Below, in pieces: positions 44,892 to 53,125 of a stretch of 64,000 bases of DNA; the first letter of the stretch is position 1; each line of letters starts with the position of its first letter. The translations under genes and the position numbers were made by a program. This DNA comes from Palleronia caenipelagi (GTDB taxonomy: Bacteria; Pseudomonadota; Alphaproteobacteria; Rhodobacterales; Rhodobacteraceae): contig NZ_VFSV01000013.1 in NCBI RefSeq assembly GCF_007004065.1, positions 1 to 64,000 on the forward strand. Reading direction: 5' to 3'. The notes below the pieces were generated by a model that did no database searches, was not told the origin of the DNA, and was given only the letters and a program-made list of their open reading frames with translations.

Positions 44892-46523
44892 TCAATTCTG
44901 GTCGCGCAGTTCCCGACGCAGGATCTTGCCGACATTGGATTTCGGCAGCGCATCGAGAAACACAATCTGTTTAGGAACCTTGTAGGCGGTGAGATTGTTC
45001 CGGCAGTGCGCCACGATGGCGTCTGACGTCACGTCGGATCCCGGCATCTTCACCACGAACACGCGCAGGGCCTCGCCGGTTCGCTCATCCGGGACGCCGA
45101 TGCAGGCGCATTCGGCCACGCCTTCGCAGGCGGTCACGGTCGCTTCGATCTCGTTGGGGAAGACGTTGAAGCCCGACACGATCACCATGTCTTTCTTCCG
45201 GTCCACGATTTTAAGGAAACCGCCCTCCAGAAAGACACCCACATCGCCGGTGCGGAAGAACCCGTCTTTGGTAAAGGACGCAGCGTTGGCCTCCGGCTTT
45301 TCCCAGTAGCCTTGGGTCACCTGCGGTCCGCGGCAGCAAATCTCGCCCGACTCGCCCGGTCCGACCTCTTTGTCATCATCGCCAAGCAGGATCACTTCGC
45401 TCGACGGGACGGGTACACCGCAGGTGCCGGTGAAGTGGGTTACGTTCATCGGGTTGATGCACAGGAGCGGCGAGGTCTCCGACAGGCCATAGCCTTCCTT
45501 GATGTGATGGCCGGTGAGCTCTTTCCAGCGATTCGAGGTCGCCTCAATCACCGCCGCGCCGCCGCCGATGGCGAGTTTATACGCCGAAAGGTCGATCTCG
45601 CCAAACCGTGGGCTGGCCGAGAGCGCCTGAAACAGCGTGTTCACGCCCGGAAAGATCGTAAATTTCGACCCCTTGATGGTGTCGATCATCCCGTCCATGT
45701 CGCGCGGGTTCGGGATCAGCACGATCCGCGCCCCCAACGCCGCGTAGGCGACGAGCAGCATCAGGCCAAAGATGTGGTAGAGCGGCAACGCCATGATCAC
45801 GACTTCCTCGCCCGGTTCCGTCGCGCCGGGGAGCATCGCCTTGAACTGCTCGCTGTTGGCTACAATGTTGCGGTGGGTCAGCGTCGCGCCCTTGGAGAGG
45901 CCGGTCGTGCCGCCAGTGTATTGCAGGAAAATCAGATCGTCGCCGGTCAGTTCGACCGGATCGAGGGTAAGCTCACGACCTCTCGTGATCACTTCAGCCA
46001 ATCCGGTTGTGTCTGTCAGGCGCGAGTCGACCTCGGGAGAGGGTATCGGCAGCCCGGCGCCGTCACCGAGATTGATGGTGATGACGGTCTTGATTGGCGT
46101 CTCGTCGATGATCTCTGCCAGCACGGGCGTCGAGCCGGAGAAGATCAGGATCATCTCGGACCCCGAATCGTTGAGCTGGTGAGAGAGTTCGTGAGGCGTG
46201 TAGAGCGGGTTCACGTTGACCTGACAGGCGCCCGCCTTGTGGATCCCGACCATGACCACTGGAAAGGCAAAGGTGTTGGGGCACATCAGGGCGATCCGGT
46301 CGCCGCGCTTTACGCCCAGTTCCTTTTGCAAGTAGGCCGCAACAGCGTCAGACGCCTCGTCCACTTGCTTGTAAGTCATGGTCTGGCCGAAACATTCGAG
46401 GGCAACGTGATCGCCGAACTCACTGGCGGCGTGCTTCAGAATGGCGACAGCAGATGGGTACTGATCGGGGTTCACCTCAACAGGTATGCTATCCCCATAG
46501 GTTTCGATCCAAGGTTTGCTCAC
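44892..46523 (-). CDS. fadD: long-chain acyl-CoA synthetase (AMP-forming)
   Basis: A 543-residue ANL-superfamily ligase. The AMP-binding P-loop is LQYTGGTTGLSKGATLTHRN (about 185), followed by GYGLSETSP (A5 motif), FRTGDVG and the C-terminal PKSNVGKILRREL with the catalytic Lys. Size and sequence fit FadD. It activates fatty acids to CoA esters. The start is GTG 46523 with GGAGGAG upstream. It lies between a phasin gene and the MaoC/phaC genes on the same strand; a palindrome (TATCCA-AAC-TGGATA) sits 22 bp upstream. Confidence 0.9.
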   Translation of the reverse strand: MSKPWIETYGDSIPVEVNPDQYPSAVAILKHAASEFGDHVALECFGQTMTYKQVDEASDAVAAYLQKELGVKRGDRIALMCPNTFAFPVVMVGIHKAGACQVNVNPLYTPHELSHQLNDSGSEMILIFSGSTPVLAEIIDETPIKTVITINLGDGAGLPIPSPEVDSRLTDTTGLAEVITRGRELTLDPVELTGDDLIFLQYTGGTTGLSKGATLTHRNIVANSEQFKAMLPGATEPGEEVVIMALPLYHIFGLMLLVAYAALGARIVLIPNPRDMDGMIDTIKGSKFTIFPGVNTLFQALSASPRFGEIDLSAYKLAIGGGAAVIEATSNRWKELTGHHIKEGYGLSETSPLLCINPMNVTHFTGTCGVPVPSSEVILLGDDDKEVGPGESGEICCRGPQVTQGYWEKPEANAASFTKDGFFRTGDVGVFLEGGFLKIVDRKKDMVIVSGFNVFPNEIEATVTACEGVAECACIGVPDERTGEALRVFVVKMPGSDVTSDAIVAHCRNNLTAYKVPKQIVFLDALPKSNVGKILRRELRDQN

Positions 46524-46544
46524 GGCGCTCTCCTCCCGGTTGTC

Positions 46545-46559
46545 TATCCAAACTGGATA
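46545..46559. promoter_or_regulatory. operator-like palindrome before the acyl-CoA ligase
   Basis: TATCCA-AAC-TGGATA, a perfect 15-bp inverted repeat in the 72-bp gap between the phasin and acyl-CoA ligase genes. The position suits a repressor such as a TetR-type fatty-acid regulator; no regulator gene is adjacent, so this is an inference. Confidence 0.4.
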
Positions 46560-46595
46560 ACCGATTAGATAGGGCTTGTGTGCGCAAACGTCGCG

Positions 46596-46946
46596 TCAGT
46601 CGGTTTTTTCTCGTGACGTCATCTGCCTGATGGGGGCCGCGATTTCGCTGGCGTGGAGGCCGGCGAGATCGAACATTTCCTTGGTATAGGTCGCGGACAT
46701 TTCCAGTCGGTGCTGCAGATAGGCCGCGTGAAGCTCGGCAACCTGGCGAATCGACTTTGCCTGAACGATATTCCGCACGTGATCCTTCGTCTCGGACAAC
46801 ACTTCACGGCCGATCGCCCAAAACGCGCTGCCGAGACTCGTGGTTGCGCGCAGCCCGGCGGAAGAGGACTGGTGAAGCGGGTGCAGCAGGCGAATGGTTT
46901 CTCCATCCGGTTCAGTCCCGACTGTCTCAGCGATCTGGTCTGTCAT
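46596..46946 (-). CDS. phasin family protein
   Basis: A 116-residue helical protein of the phasin_2 type. The core ETKDHVRNIVQAKSIRQVAELHAAYLQHR(L) is an amphipathic helix with the phasin pattern. It coats PHA granules and is expected next to phaC genes. Start ATG 46946 was chosen; the extra residues further upstream look non-coding. No PhaR regulator is found in the window. Confidence 0.8.
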   Translation of the reverse strand: MTDQIAETVGTEPDGETIRLLHPLHQSSSAGLRATTSLGSAFWAIGREVLSETKDHVRNIVQAKSIRQVAELHAAYLQHRLEMSATYTKEMFDLAGLHASEIAAPIRQMTSREKTD

Positions 46947-47091
46947 CGAGGTCTCCGAATCATCTGTCAGCGACGCGCGCCCCCTGCGGTGCCTTATCGT
47001 ACAGCCCGCCTCGCAGTGCATCTTAGCTCAGATCGGGGGGAATATGCTATCGCGCAAGGGGGCTCAGCGCGATGACGTTGGGTGAGTGCCG

Positions 47092-47841
47092 TCAAATCCC
47101 CGCCTCGATCATCGCTTCGATCTGTGCGATGCGCGAGCGCGGAGCGGGGTGGGTCGCGAGGAATTCCGGCGGTCTGCGATCGCTTGCGGCCTCCATCCGG
47201 CGCCACAGATCAACCGCTTCACGGGGCCGGTACCCCGCCTCATCCATCAGTACCAGTCCCGCAGCATCCGCCTCCAGTTCCTGATCGCGGGAGAAGGGCA
47301 GGAGCAACCCGACCTCGATCCCCAAACCCAGCGCCGCTGCAATCTCATTAGCATAGCTCACGTCCCCAAAATTCAGCAGCATGGCGATGAGGCGCAGACC
47401 CGTGCTTTTGACGATCTCCGCGCCCATGCGCTCTTCGGCGTGCTTGGCCGAGAGATGGCCGATTTCATGGCCGACAATGGCAGCGAGCTGGTCTTCGTTG
47501 GCGATAACGTCGAACATTCCCTCATAGACGCCGATCCGTCCGCCGGGCAGGGCAAAGGCATTGGCACGGGGATCCGCGAAGACCTCAATCTGCCAGCCGT
47601 CTGTGCTTTTCCCCGCGGCTTGCAAAAGCTTCGCCGACGTGCGGCGCAGGGTCTTTTGATAGGTCGCATTGGTTGAGACCTGCGTGCGCGCATTGATCTC
47701 GGCCCACGCTTCCGCCCCCATCGCGTTGGCCGTTCGTGCCGAGACCAGCATCGCCACACTGTCACAGCCCGAGAGGGCCATGGGCGCCGCCGCAACGGCT
47801 CCGGTCAGCAGGCTGCGACGGGTGAGGCAACTGGTGCACAT
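47092..47841 (-). CDS. M48-family metalloprotease lipoprotein
   Basis: A 249-residue Zn-dependent peptidase. The N-terminus TRRSLLTGAVAAAPMALSGC has twin arginines and a lipobox (LSGC, about residue 26), suggesting Tat export and lipid anchoring. The zinc motif IVGHEIGHLSAKHAEER (HExxH) is followed by the third ligand Glu in SRDQELEADAAG. The family includes periplasmic quality-control enzymes such as LoiP/YcaL and BepA. It lies 60 bp downstream of the subtilisin-like gene on the same strand; whether it belongs to that cluster is uncertain. Confidence 0.88.
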   Translation of the reverse strand: MCTSCLTRRSLLTGAVAAAPMALSGCDSVAMLVSARTANAMGAEAWAEINARTQVSTNATYQKTLRRTSAKLLQAAGKSTDGWQIEVFADPRANAFALPGGRIGVYEGMFDVIANEDQLAAIVGHEIGHLSAKHAEERMGAEIVKSTGLRLIAMLLNFGDVSYANEIAAALGLGIEVGLLLPFSRDQELEADAAGLVLMDEAGYRPREAVDLWRRMEAASDRRPPEFLATHPAPRSRIAQIEAMIEAGI

Positions 47842-47901
47842 GTGGCGGTCCTGTCTGGTGGCACGGGCCGGAACATATCCGGCCCGCCACCTGAGGCAAG
47901 T

Positions 47902-49944
47902 CTAGCCGCCCGTGGTTGGCACCAGCTTTTCGCCCATCCGGGCATGCCAGAGCGCTTGGGGCTGGTCCGCAGGGCGGTGGGCCTCCGCATCGGCAAAACC
48001 GTGATACGGATCCTGTCCGCTGGCCATGTTTAGCGCGACGGCGCGGGCGGCTGCCGCTGATCCGGCCGATGTCCCGGAGAGCCGCCCGTAGGACCCGCCC
48101 AGCACGCCGATGGATGCGATGCCCTGAAGAATGTCCCCGTCTTCGGTAATGACGGACAGCACCGGTTGGGCCCCGTCGGTGCTGTAGGTGCCCGCGTTCT
48201 CCACCACGCTGCCAGCGCTGCTGTATTTGGCTGGGTCGCCCGTAAGTCGCTGTCGCCCGGCCACCCGGGTGATCGACGGCGCCGAGGAGATGCCGTTATA
48301 GCTGCCATATCCCCGTACAAAGCCCAGCTCTCCGGAGGTGGCGGGTTGCTCCGGATCGGCGACCAGCCAGCTTTGCCGCCCGCCGCTGCCCAGCTCCACG
48401 GGGTCGTCGTCGCGCTGCACCCAGACCCGGATCGCTTCTCCGGCGGGCAACGGCGCTCCGGCGTTCTGGTGCAGGTCCACCCGCCAGTGTCCCGTCGGTG
48501 CGTGGCGGGCCTCGTTTTTGCAGTAATCCGTTGGGATCACCGCCACCATTGCCCGCCAGCGGCTGCCCCGGTTCTGATCTGCCGAAAGTTGAGCCACATG
48601 CGCCCCGCCTATTGTCGGATCGACGAACCGCCGGGGATCGCCACCCTTCTGGCTCGGATCGGCGCGCATCTCGAGAATGGCTGGCGCGTCAAAGAGCGTG
48701 AGCGGCGGGGTCAAATGGACTTCCCACCCGTCCGGATCGAAGCCCTCAGGGAACCAGATCTCCAGATAGGAGGAGGTCCGGTCACCCGGCGGCAGCGCCC
48801 AGTCAAAGGAAAACCTGCCATCTGTCACGTCGTCAGGTTCAATCCGACCATGCATCTTGTTCTCGAAGGTGTTGCCCATGGGCAGAAGGACTTGCGTCGT
48901 CGCGTGGCCCCGGGCAGAGATCAGGTCTTCGATGCCCACATCCATGTCGGAGTGCCCGTCATGACGGCTCGCGCCCCAGCCATAGCTGAAATTCACGATC
49001 AGGGGCAGCGCGTTGGGGGCGAGGCCGTGGGCCTGTGCAATTTGCCCTGCGCGTTCGAAGACATAATGCAGGGCCGAGAGCATGAACATCTCCTTGCCAA
49101 AGCCCGAGGTGTCCCAGGCGATGGTATTTGGGAGCTGCACCGCGACAATCTCGACGTCGTCCGGGACTGTGTCCAGAGGCAATCCAGTACCGTTCCCGGC
49201 GGCCAGACCCATGATATGGGAGCCGTGTGTGATCGGATGGCAGAGCGTCATGCCGATCTCAAAGCGCTCCGGATCGATGGCCCGCGCCTCGCGATAGAGC
49301 GCCATAGTGTCAGTGCCATGGGTCTGTCGCAGAGCGTCGATCTGGTCGTTCGTAAACTCCCGTCCAAAGGGGACCGCAGCGGTGGCGCGCGCCTCGGCGG
49401 CCTGGAGCCAGACATGGGAAACCCGTGTCCGACCGTCCGCGTCCAGATAGGCCGGATGTGCAAACGGCAGCCCGTCATCGATTACGCCGACGATTGCTTT
49501 GGGCGGCGTGCTCCGTGTGCGCGCGGTGCTGTCCGGCGCGTCGGTGCGATAGTCGGGCGTCCAGGCGCTCTGATCCACCGGGAAATTCACCGTGAACCGG
49601 GCGGCGCTGTCAGGCTCGGCCTCCTGCACCGCCGCGAGAAGCTGGGCCACTTCGCGGTCGCCCTCGATCCGGTCCACCTTGTCCACGCCTTTGGGAGCGT
49701 GAAAGGCAAAGGGGACAATCCGGGGCGCGCCCCCGGGATAGAGAGGCGGCACGCGGACGGTCACCTTGTCCGACGACACTGGCATCACACCGTCCGCGTC
49801 GAGCGTTGCCGTATAATAATGGGACTTGCCTTCCCGGATCGCCGGAAAGGCCCAAGGGCGCCCTAGTTCGGGGCTGAAAACCCATCTCTCATAAGGACCG
49901 GCGTAGCGCTCGATCCGTTCCTCGTCCGGGCGATTGACGGCCAT
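47902..49944 (-). CDS. subtilisin-like serine protease (S8), no signal peptide
   Basis: A 680-residue S8 family peptidase. The catalytic triad is visible: Asp156 in VGVIDDGLPFAHP, His240 in ITHGSHIMGLAAGNG and Ser626 in SGTSAGSAAAARA. A 145-residue N-terminal region of unknown type precedes the protease domain, and a large insert (about 360-560, with IWFPEGFDPDGW and RVWVQRDDDPVELG) separates His and Ser; it may form a jelly-roll-like domain. There is no signal peptide or membrane segment, so it should be cytoplasmic, which is unusual for subtilases. Its ATG overlaps the stop of the PAP2-type gene (TGATG), so the two are made together, downstream of a SARP-like regulator. Confidence 0.85.
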   Translation of the reverse strand: MAVNRPDEERIERYAGPYERWVFSPELGRPWAFPAIREGKSHYYTATLDADGVMPVSSDKVTVRVPPLYPGGAPRIVPFAFHAPKGVDKVDRIEGDREVAQLLAAVQEAEPDSAARFTVNFPVDQSAWTPDYRTDAPDSTARTRSTPPKAIVGVIDDGLPFAHPAYLDADGRTRVSHVWLQAAEARATAAVPFGREFTNDQIDALRQTHGTDTMALYREARAIDPERFEIGMTLCHPITHGSHIMGLAAGNGTGLPLDTVPDDVEIVAVQLPNTIAWDTSGFGKEMFMLSALHYVFERAGQIAQAHGLAPNALPLIVNFSYGWGASRHDGHSDMDVGIEDLISARGHATTQVLLPMGNTFENKMHGRIEPDDVTDGRFSFDWALPPGDRTSSYLEIWFPEGFDPDGWEVHLTPPLTLFDAPAILEMRADPSQKGGDPRRFVDPTIGGAHVAQLSADQNRGSRWRAMVAVIPTDYCKNEARHAPTGHWRVDLHQNAGAPLPAGEAIRVWVQRDDDPVELGSGGRQSWLVADPEQPATSGELGFVRGYGSYNGISSAPSITRVAGRQRLTGDPAKYSSAGSVVENAGTYSTDGAQPVLSVITEDGDILQGIASIGVLGGSYGRLSGTSAGSAAAARAVALNMASGQDPYHGFADAEAHRPADQPQALWHARMGEKLVPTTGG

Positions 49945-51026
49945 CAGACCAGCCCCTGATACTCAGCGACAGCCTTCTGCCAGAGCCAGTGGAAGGTCGG
50001 GGTCTGGCTGGCCTGAACGGATCCGCTGGTTGGGCTGAGGCCTGCCGCAGCCGCCTTGGTGCTGTCTGCAAAGTCCTGATCGAAGAAGTCAGTATTTTTT
50101 GCATCATAGCTGTAGCCTTCGATCGGCACTGTCTGACCGCAGCGTCCCAGCACCGCCTGACCCACTGCACGGCCCAACGTCGCGCCGGCCCAGCTGTCGA
50201 TGGGGTAATGGACGCCTGCCACGGTGCGGTTCACCGCGATGCGTTCTGCGAGACCGCGCAGCATCTTCTCTCGGCCTGATACGTCCGCGAAATTGCCCCA
50301 GCCTTTCATAAGTTCAGACAAAACGGTCATCACGGCATAGGCCTCGGTCGCGTGTGCCGAGGGGAACGACCCGTGACCCGGCGTGGGGATCATCGGCAGG
50401 ATGCGCGTGTCGATCTGATCAGGCCGGCGCACCGCGAGCGCTTGTTTGACGATCATCGCTGTGTGCGCGGCCGCCACTTGCGTTGCGGTGATCAGTTCCA
50501 GCGTGCGCTTCCCCTGTGCCGTGTTGATCCCCAGGATCATCTGGAAATAGGGCGTCGGAAAGCCGAGTTGCGAGGTGATCTCGGCGGTCCGGTCATCCCG
50601 CAGCGAGGCGTAATGCCGGACCAGCGCGCATTGTTCAGCGATCAGCGACGAGGACGGGCGTTTGATGCGGACAGTGTCCTGACCGTCGATTTTCAAAGTC
50701 GCGGTTTTGGTGCCATCATCGGCGGTCCATCCGACATTCGACAGATACTCACTGACATAGAGCGAGCCGCGCACCCAGACCGCAAGCCCGTCCAGATTAT
50801 CCGGGCTGTTAAAGGGCAGTTCCTCGCCCGCAACCGCCGGACCCGTGCCGCCCAGATGAGCAAAGGCTTCGGCAGATGTCTCAAGACCCCGCGTCGTGAT
50901 TGGGTCGTAGCCGCCGGTGTCCTCGACCCCGAGAAAACTCCCCAAACCGGTGAAGTCGGCCAGCGATCCTACTCCCCCAACGCCACCGACACCTCCTACG
51001 CCACCGACTCCGCCATACTGTGCCAT
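49944..51026 (-). CDS. PAP2/vanadium-haloperoxidase superfamily protein with GGV repeat
   Basis: A 360-residue protein of the PAP2/haloperoxidase superfamily. The complete acid-phosphatase active-site motifs are present: KQALAVRRP (K-x6-RP, 194-202), FPSAHATE (PSxH, 221-228) and NRTVAGVHYPID (R-x5-H-x3-D, 266-277). This set binds phosphate or vanadate, so it could be a vanadium haloperoxidase or a phosphatase. There are no membrane helices and no signal peptide. The N-terminus has five GGV repeats (residues 5-19) of unknown role. RBS GAGGAGG before ATG 51026. It lies 24 bp behind the SARP-like regulator and overlaps the subtilase gene. Confidence 0.82.
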   Translation of the reverse strand: MAQYGGVGGVGGVGGVGGVGSLADFTGLGSFLGVEDTGGYDPITTRGLETSAEAFAHLGGTGPAVAGEELPFNSPDNLDGLAVWVRGSLYVSEYLSNVGWTADDGTKTATLKIDGQDTVRIKRPSSSLIAEQCALVRHYASLRDDRTAEITSQLGFPTPYFQMILGINTAQGKRTLELITATQVAAAHTAMIVKQALAVRRPDQIDTRILPMIPTPGHGSFPSAHATEAYAVMTVLSELMKGWGNFADVSGREKMLRGLAERIAVNRTVAGVHYPIDSWAGATLGRAVGQAVLGRCGQTVPIEGYSYDAKNTDFFDQDFADSTKAAAAGLSPTSGSVQASQTPTFHWLWQKAVAEYQGLV

Positions 51027-51050
51027 AAAAAAACCTCCTCTATTTTGAAA

Positions 51051-52691
51051 TTACTTAATGCCCGAGGCTGCCAGCGCGTCGAGCACCATCCGTCCCATCT
51101 TGATGTCCGCCGCAGGATGGGTACGGCGATACTGATCGAGCGTGAAGCTCGGGAATGTGGTCTGCAAAATCCTGGCCGTGTCACGAGCCTCTTCGCCGCG
51201 GTCCAGCATATGAAGTGCCGTAATCTTGGCGCGTAATGTGGAAATATGCTTGTCATTTATCCCGAGAGACCGATTTGCGAGCGTCAATGCCGTTTCATAA
51301 GCCCCATTGGCTAGGTTCGCCGTCGCGGCGAGGCTGTCATAATAGTAACCAAAGGGATCAATCGGGGAGAGCTGTCGGGCCTCATTCGTGGCGCGGACCG
51401 CAGCGCTGCCTTCAGACTGAAACGCCATGAGCGAACCGCGCAAAAGCCACGCGAGACTCTCGTTGGGATTGATGTCGAGAGCGGCATTATAACGTTGATC
51501 TGCGGCGTTCAGTTCGCCCAGAATATTACTGCGCAAAAAGCCATCGATGGTCAGGCCGAAGCTGCTTTCCGGGCTGAGATCGAGCGCCGTATTCGAGCAA
51601 TCGAGCGCGAGTTGCGTGTCCCGTTCCCGGTCCACCGAGTACCCTTTGAACAGCGACAGCACGTACCATTTGGCCTGCCAGGCCCAGATATCAGACCGGT
51701 TGGGCGCGCGGGTGGCAGCCTCTTCGAGGTAGCTGCGCGCGTTCACAAAATCCCTCAATGTCCGTCGATGCATGGAATACACCGCTGCGATCAGCAGTTT
51801 CTGGTCTGAGATGCGGGGCAGGGCAAGTTCGCGGGCCTCGGAGATGGTGGTTTCCGCAACTGAGCGGCCAATGGCGCGGACGATGTTGATCAGACGTTGG
51901 GGCAGCACCTCACCAACTGTCGCCTCCGGACAGCGGAGGCTGCGATTGAACAGGACTTCGCCGTCCTTCGCATCGACAAAGTTCACATTGATCGACAAGT
52001 CGTCTCCAGTCTGACGAATGGAGCCTGCCAGAACAAAGTCGGCATCCAGCTTGTTTCGCAGCGAGTTCATGTCCACCAACGTCCGACCCGCAACCCGACC
52101 GGACAGGTGAGAAATCACAGTCAGCAGGTTTGAGCCCGACAGCATTCGGCTCACCTCTTCGGAGGCCCAATCGCCAATGATGTTGAGGTTCGGGCAATCT
52201 CCGACCGGCGTCAGTGGCAAAACCGCGATCCTCGGCCGCAGCCGGGTACGCTGCGGGTGCTGGCTCATCTGGCATCGCGCGGTGATGTCGTCCGGGGACG
52301 CGCGCACTGCCCCCACCCAATCCTGGAATTGGCGTTCGCGCACCGGCAAGTCGGCTAGAAACGGGCCGTCAGCAGAGCTACCCTTCAGCGCGACACGGTC
52401 AAGATTGATCTCGACCTCCCCGGTCGTCGTGCTGATTACCTCATCAAAGGCGGCCCCCATCTTTTTTCGCAAATCGCTCAGCGCGCGACGAAGGTTCTGA
52501 TGACCGCTGTCGTAGTCCGTGCTGCCCCAAAGCAGTTCCTGCAAATAGCCACGTGTCCGGCGGCCCAGAGGAGAGGTGACCAGCACGGCAAAGAGGGCGC
52601 GGTGCTTGGCACCGCGGATCTCGGTCGGAACCGGCCCACAGACGCGCACAGCGCACGTACCAAAAAGAGAGACCTCTAGGACTTTGTTCAC
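51051..52691 (-). CDS. SARP-like winged-helix transcriptional regulator with TPR region
   Basis: A 546-residue one-component regulator. Residues about 1-100 form a winged-helix DNA-binding domain of the OmpR/SARP type (VSLFGTCAVRVCG, then HRALFAVLVTSPLGRRTRGYLQELLW and QNLRRALSDLRKKMG). The middle (about 150-270) resembles the TolB/FlgO-like domain found in similar regulators (RIAVLPLTPVGDCPNLNIIG, LDADFVLAGSIR). The rest is helical TPR repeats (about 330-520). The start is GTG 52691; ATG options are absent nearby. It appears to be the first gene of an operon with the PAP2-type and subtilisin-like genes and is divergent from two small paralogues carrying 11-bp direct repeats. The ligand is unknown. 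Confidence 0.82.
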   Translation of the reverse strand: MNKVLEVSLFGTCAVRVCGPVPTEIRGAKHRALFAVLVTSPLGRRTRGYLQELLWGSTDYDSGHQNLRRALSDLRKKMGAAFDEVISTTTGEVEINLDRVALKGSSADGPFLADLPVRERQFQDWVGAVRASPDDITARCQMSQHPQRTRLRPRIAVLPLTPVGDCPNLNIIGDWASEEVSRMLSGSNLLTVISHLSGRVAGRTLVDMNSLRNKLDADFVLAGSIRQTGDDLSINVNFVDAKDGEVLFNRSLRCPEATVGEVLPQRLINIVRAIGRSVAETTISEARELALPRISDQKLLIAAVYSMHRRTLRDFVNARSYLEEAATRAPNRSDIWAWQAKWYVLSLFKGYSVDRERDTQLALDCSNTALDLSPESSFGLTIDGFLRSNILGELNAADQRYNAALDINPNESLAWLLRGSLMAFQSEGSAAVRATNEARQLSPIDPFGYYYDSLAATANLANGAYETALTLANRSLGINDKHISTLRAKITALHMLDRGEEARDTARILQTTFPSFTLDQYRRTHPAADIKMGRMVLDALAASGIK

Positions 52692-52752
52692 AGTTTTGCT
52701 CTATAAAATAATTTACACGAGCCTACGCGTCTCGCGCTGCTTCCAAAAGACA

Positions 52753-52769
52753 TTCACACTGTTTTCACA
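52753..52769 (+). promoter_or_regulatory. 11-bp-spaced direct repeat before small protein 1
   Basis: TTCACA-CTGTT-TTCACA: two identical hexamers with an 11-bp period. The same layout occurs before the second small gene. The downstream hexamer sits where a -35 would be; 17 bases later comes GATTCTATCC. Direct repeats with 11-bp period are the known target form for SARP regulators. Confidence 0.55.
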
Positions 52770-52839
52770 ACAAGCTCACCGGTTTGGATTCTATCCTCTG
52801 AAAGCAGAGGCAGAACAGTAGAAGCAGACTCGGGTGAGA

Positions 52840-53022
52840 ATGATAAAAGTAAACGAAATCAGAGATCTGTTTGAGTTCTATCAGAATTGGGACGAACTTC
52901 GTCCGATGTTGGAGGCGCTCACACGTGATCCGCGACTCTCCGAACAGGAGCGAAGGTTGGTCGGGCAGTTGATCGAACTCGTCGATCGCGTTGGTCCGCA
53001 GGCTCGCCCGAAAGATGGTTGA
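52840..53022 (+). CDS. uncharacterised small protein 1
   Basis: A 60-residue protein, soluble and charged, with no signal peptide. It starts IKVNEIRDLFEFYQNWDEL and contains LSEQERRLVGQLIELVDRVGP, giving two likely helices. It is clearly related to the protein at 53126-53341: both have D-(I/L)-x-EFY-x-x-W, a central R, LS-x-x-ER-x-L and DRV-x-P. No known family was recognised. ATG 52840 was chosen; a GTG two codons earlier (52834) is possible. It is divergent from the SARP-like regulator and has a direct-repeat element upstream. Confidence 0.7.
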   Translation: MIKVNEIRDLFEFYQNWDELRPMLEALTRDPRLSEQERRLVGQLIELVDRVGPQARPKDG

Positions 53023-53054
53023 CCTGGCGGTGATTCGCCCAAGTCGATAGATTT

Positions 53055-53071
53055 TTCACAGTCATTTCACT
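53055..53071 (+). promoter_or_regulatory. 11-bp-spaced direct repeat before small protein 2
   Basis: TTCACA-GTCAT-TTCACT: the same two-hexamer layout and 11-bp period as at 52753-52769. It lies about 55 bp before the start at 53126; TTCTCT follows 17 bases after the second hexamer. Confidence 0.55.
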
Positions 53072-53125
53072 CCAGATCCGGCGCAGCTTTCTCTTAAGAT
53101 GTCAAAGGATTTAAGAGGTCTGAAT

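Noticed and set aside
48166-49866. 566-codon plus-strand frame
   Set aside because: Antisense to the subtilisin-like gene, which shows a complete catalytic triad.
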